Assembly: GCF_016861655.1 (NCBI RefSeq)
Contig: NZ_BOLN01000007.1
Span: forward strand, 1 to 64,000
Direction of reading: 5' to 3'
Length of the DNA: 64,000 bases
From: Levilactobacillus lanxiensis
GTDB lineage: Bacteria > Bacillota > Bacilli > Lactobacillales > Lactobacillaceae
Shown here: positions 62,350 to 64,000 of the stretch, one piece after another
How the letters are laid out: every line of letters begins with the position of its first letter
How positions within the stretch are numbered: the first letter of the stretch is position 1
The notes under the pieces: generated by a model
What the model saw: the letters and a program-made list of their open reading frames with translations, nothing else
The model's database searches: none
What the model was told of the DNA's origin: nothing
Made by a program: the position numbers and the translations under genes

Positions 62350-63588
62350 ATGGCAGAAGTTTTCGTAATCGGTAGCGGTGGCCGCGAGCATGCCATTGCC
62401 AAGGCACTGTTGCGGAGTCCCCAGGTCACGACTGTTTTTTGTGCACCGGGCAATCCGGGGATGCGATTGGACCAGATTGAAACGGTTGCCATTGCTGAAC
62501 TTGATTTTGCCAAATTGGTTGCCTTTGCCCAGCAACATCAGGTTGCGTTAACGGTCGTGGGTCCGGAAGTCCCGCTGGCCGCGGGTATTGTGGATTATTT
62601 CCAGGCGGCGAGGCTCCAAGTGTTTGGGCCCAAACAGCAAACGGCACGGTTAGAGAGCTCCAAAGTCTTTGCCAAGACGTTTATGCGGCGCCACGGGATT
62701 CCGACCGCTGATTACCAGTTGTTTGAGGACGTGGCGACCGCAATCACTTACAGTGATCAGGCCAGTTTGCCTCAGGTCATTAAGGTGGATGGCTTGGCGG
62801 CGGGCAAGGGTGTCACGGTGGCGACAACGCATCAGATGGCGCAACAAGCCTTGCAAGCGGCCTTTTCAGCTGGTGGGCCGGTATTGATTGAAGCCCATTT
62901 GACGGGTTTTGAATTCTCTCAGATGGTGTTTGTCGGGGGCGACCAGTACGGTCTATTGCCGACTGCGCAAGACCATAAACGCCTGTTGAATCAGGATAAA
63001 GGACCCAATACCGGGGGCATGGGGGCGTATTCGCCAGTGCCCCAAGTGACCGCCGATATCCTTCAAGAAACGGTTGAGAAGATTATTCAGCCAACAATTG
63101 ATGGGCTGATTGCTGATGGCTTGGCATTTGCTGGAATTCTGTACGTCGGCGGTATCGTGACGCCAACGGGGGTGCAGGTCATTGAATATAATTTGCGACT
63201 AGGCGACCCAGAAACTCAAATTTTACTCCCGCAATTACAAAGTGACTTCTACCAGGTCATCGTTGACCTCTTACAGGGCAAACAACCGACCTTAGACTGG
63301 CAAACGACGGACACGTATCTAGGTGTGGTCTTAGCGGCACCAGGCTATCCTAGCAAGCCACAGCTTGGCGTACCCGTGCCAACAGTAGCCGGGGCAGATT
63401 ATGCCAGCGTGGGTGGGACGCCCGACCAACTGACCAGCACCGGTGGTCGGGTCATGCTGGTAGCTGATCACGCCGCCGATTTAAAGACGGCACAACAACG
63501 TGTCTACCACCAGCTTGATCAGTTAGCACTGGGCGCTTTGATCTACCGCACTGACATTGGTGACCATGGGTTGAAGGCGTCAGATTAG
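62350..63588 (+). CDS. purD: GAR synthetase
   Basis: 412-aa ATP-grasp enzyme joining phosphoribosylamine to glycine. [15 protein letters not shown] at the start; [14 protein letters not shown] in the ATP-grasp lid; [14 protein letters not shown] near 220; and [12 protein letters not shown] with metal ligands near 280. TGGAGGAGAG precedes ATG 62350. Last pur gene; a terminator follows. Confidence 0.96.
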   Translation: MAEVFVIGSGGREHAIAKALLRSPQVTTVFCAPGNPGMRLDQIETVAIAELDFAKLVAFAQQHQVALTVVGPEVPLAAGIVDYFQAARLQVFGPKQQTARLESSKVFAKTFMRRHGIPTADYQLFEDVATAITYSDQASLPQVIKVDGLAAGKGVTVATTHQMAQQALQAAFSAGGPVLIEAHLTGFEFSQMVFVGGDQYGLLPTAQDHKRLLNQDKGPNTGGMGAYSPVPQVTADILQETVEKIIQPTIDGLIADGLAFAGILYVGGIVTPTGVQVIEYNLRLGDPETQILLPQLQSDFYQVIVDLLQGKQPTLDWQTTDTYLGVVLAAPGYPSKPQLGVPVPTVAGADYASVGGTPDQLTSTGGRVMLVADHAADLKTAQQRVYHQLDQLALGALIYRTDIGDHGLKASD

Positions 63589-63615
63589 GGGCAACATTAT
63601 GATAGAGAGCATGCG

Positions 63616-63652
63616 AAGTTCCGGGTCGGCTAATAGCGGCCCGAAACTTTTT
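63616..63652 (+). terminator. Intrinsic terminator of the pur operon
   Basis: AAGTTCCGGG pairs with CCCGAAACTT (one mismatch), then T-run. The remaining gap to 63807 carries the AAAAACGAATATT motif (63700-63712) and a possible -10 TATACT (63770-63775). Confidence 0.78.
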
Positions 63653-63806
63653 CGTTTACCCAAAAGTCGGCAAATGAAATAAGCAAGGTTCTTTGCGTTA
63701 AAAACGAATATTTGGTACACTTACTTTATAAATATGCAGAGACATGTGGCTAAATTCCGCATCCTTTGTTATACTTAATGCAATTTTATGCGGGAGGGTC
63801 GTCGCC

Positions 63807-64000
63807 ATGAAAAAAAGTATTCGCCAAGCGCGCATCGAGCAACTCATCAATCAGTATCCCATTGGGACTCAAGAAGAATTAATGGAACACCTGGAAGAGG
63901 TGGGTATTCAGGCGACTCAGGCCACCATCTCGCGGGATATCCGGGAAATGCAAATTGTTAAGGCCCAAGATGGGCACGGTCATTTGCGTTACACCATCTT
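63807..64000 (+). CDS. argR: Arginine repressor ArgR, copy 2 (partial, cut by window end)
   Basis: First 64 or so residues of a second ArgR. MKKSIRQARIEQLINQYPIGTQEELMEHLEEVGIQATQATISRDIREMQIVK is the winged-helix DNA-binding domain, differing at few positions from copy 1 at 37161. GGGAGGG precedes ATG 63807. The C-terminal oligomerisation domain lies beyond the window. Confidence 0.93.
   Translation, partial: MKKSIRQARIEQLINQYPIGTQEELMEHLEEVGIQATQATISRDIREMQIVKAQDGHGHLRYTI

Overview
The window looks like chromosome of a lactic acid bacterium of the Lactobacillaceae, most like the heterofermentative Levilactobacillus (L. brevis) group. The evidence is: a complete arginine deiminase operon with its own ArcR and two ArgR paralogues; an SMK-box (SAM-III) riboswitch before metK, typical of Lactobacillales; an LPQTxE-type surface protein with a KxYKxGKxW signal; an FLP-type Crp/Fnr regulator; and an asnB / D-aspartate ligase / aspartate racemase set for a D-Asp(Asn) peptidoglycan cross-bridge. 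GC content is moderate (about half by eye) with plain AGGAGG ribosome sites. I see no rRNA, transposase, prophage or CRISPR array. The species cannot be fixed from the sequence alone.

Layout. 1-1109: eleven tRNA genes and a terminator. 1.2-10.6 kb: an NlpC/P60 wall hydrolase, two secreted matrixin-like metalloproteases, small conserved proteins, metK with its riboswitch, and a DHA2 drug exporter. 10.6-20.8 kb: HAD phosphatase, deoxynucleoside kinase, a GH65 phosphorylase with beta-phosphoglucomutase (cre-controlled), a D-2-hydroxyacid dehydrogenase, a CPBP protease and an OhrR-like regulator. 21.5-25.2 kb: a large LPXTG protein with leucine-rich repeats that look plant-like, a VanZ-like protein and tRNA-Leu. 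25.5-37.6 kb: arginine block, argS1 - arcA-arcB-arcD-arcT-arcC-arcR, then arcD2 and a B3/B4-domain protein on the other strand, then argR1. 37.7-43.9 kb: a UvrA-like ABC protein, the C69 dipeptidase PepD and FLP. 44-48.4 kb: cross-bridge cluster. 48.5-53.6 kb: DHFR-like protein, amidase with SH3-like repeats, DUF2187 protein, tRNA-Gly, and a second argS behind an arginine T-box. 53.8-63.6 kb: purEKCSQLFMND, with purH absent. 63.8 kb to the end: start of a second argR.

The most unusual content is a dispersed family of nine about 150-310 bp structured elements (10.6, 12.9, 16.9, 18.5, 19.0, 42.2, 42.5, 43.0 and 46.1 kb). Copies share internal hairpins and short conserved strands. Their basal stems and several internal stems differ between copies yet stay paired, which is the mark of a structure kept by compensatory change. 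Four copies begin at or a few bases after the stop codon of a same-strand gene, and three of these lie between the stop codon and an intrinsic terminator, so they should be transcribed as 3' UTRs. Two subtypes exist, and one locus carries a nested tandem pair. I do not recognise the family; it is the best candidate here for an undescribed system.

How the genes work together: arginine is sensed by two ArgR, by ArcR and, as uncharged tRNA-Arg, by the T-box on argS2, while arc converts arginine to ornithine, CO2, ammonia and ATP. Carbon control by CcpA is suggested by cre-like sites before arcA, the GH65-pgmB pair and the D-2-hydroxyacid dehydrogenase gene. The pur operon ends at AICAR unless purH lies elsewhere.
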